Positions 13,156 through 13,156 of a stretch of DNA of 13,156 nt are shown here, one piece after another; position 1 is the stretch's first letter; the number at the start of each line of letters is the position of its first letter. Where the stretch lies: the NCBI GenBank assembly GCA_002313925.1, contig DCAZ01000107.1, positions 1 to 13,156 of the forward strand, written 5' to 3'. Source of the stretch: Gemmatimonadales bacterium UBA1120. GTDB lineage: Bacteria > Gemmatimonadota > Gemmatimonadetes > Longimicrobiales > Gaopeijiaceae. The translations under genes were made by a program, and so were the position numbers. The notes below the pieces were generated by a model. The model saw only the letters and a list, made by a program, of their open reading frames with translations. It had not been told where the DNA came from and did no database searches.

Positions 13156-13156
13156 C

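Overview
This looks like a bacterial chromosomal segment, probably metagenome-derived. The clues are a DUF5916/CBM9-like secreted protein, an ECF sigma factor paired with a zf-HC2 anti-sigma factor, and tight operons with TTG and GTG starts. These fit a Gemmatimonadota-like or related environmental Gram-negative lineage, but that is an inference from gene content and no marker gene is present. By eye, roughly the first 6 kb is lower in G+C than the LicD/transporter genes and the rightmost operon. No rRNA, tRNA, CRISPR array or transposase was seen.

Layout from left to right. (1) 1-369 (+) is the C-terminal part of a membrane fatty acid desaturase. (2) 458-4158 (-) is an envelope-stress operon: ECF sigma factor, membrane anti-sigma factor with two duplicated zinc-binding domains, a multi-pass membrane protein, and a toast-rack/LiaF-like secreted protein. 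Just upstream, 4169-4739 is a DUF5916 gene reduced to its two ends by an internal deletion and frame change. (3) 5016-5786 (-) holds a DUF2752 membrane protein and a GYF_2-TM2 protein, bracketed by two copies of a 42-bp direct repeat. (4) 6109-9901 (-) is a phosphocholine-type (lic-like) cassette: choline/ethanolamine kinase, an organophosphate:phosphate antiporter-type MFS transporter, a LicD phosphotransferase with an extra C-terminal beta-sandwich domain, and a eukaryote-type CTP:phosphocholine/phosphoethanolamine cytidylyltransferase. (5) 10207-12844 (+) is a second operon: an N-terminal remnant of an MscS-type channel, a tandem universal stress protein, and an ArsB/NhaD-type ion transporter, joined by ATGA and GTGA overlaps. 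(6) The right edge has an unrecognised tail and the C-terminus of a membrane protein on the minus strand.

How the genes work together. The lic-like cassette could phosphorylate choline or ethanolamine, activate it with CTP, and transfer it to a surface glycan or lipid through LicD. It differs from the Haemophilus licABCD operon in two ways: the activating enzyme is of the HxGH CCT/ECT fold rather than LicC-type, and an OPA-family antiporter stands where the LicB choline permease would be. The envelope-stress operon and the ion/osmotic operon are separate units. Several genes are damaged or ambiguous (DUF5916, MscS, transporter N-terminus), so erosion or assembly error should be checked first.
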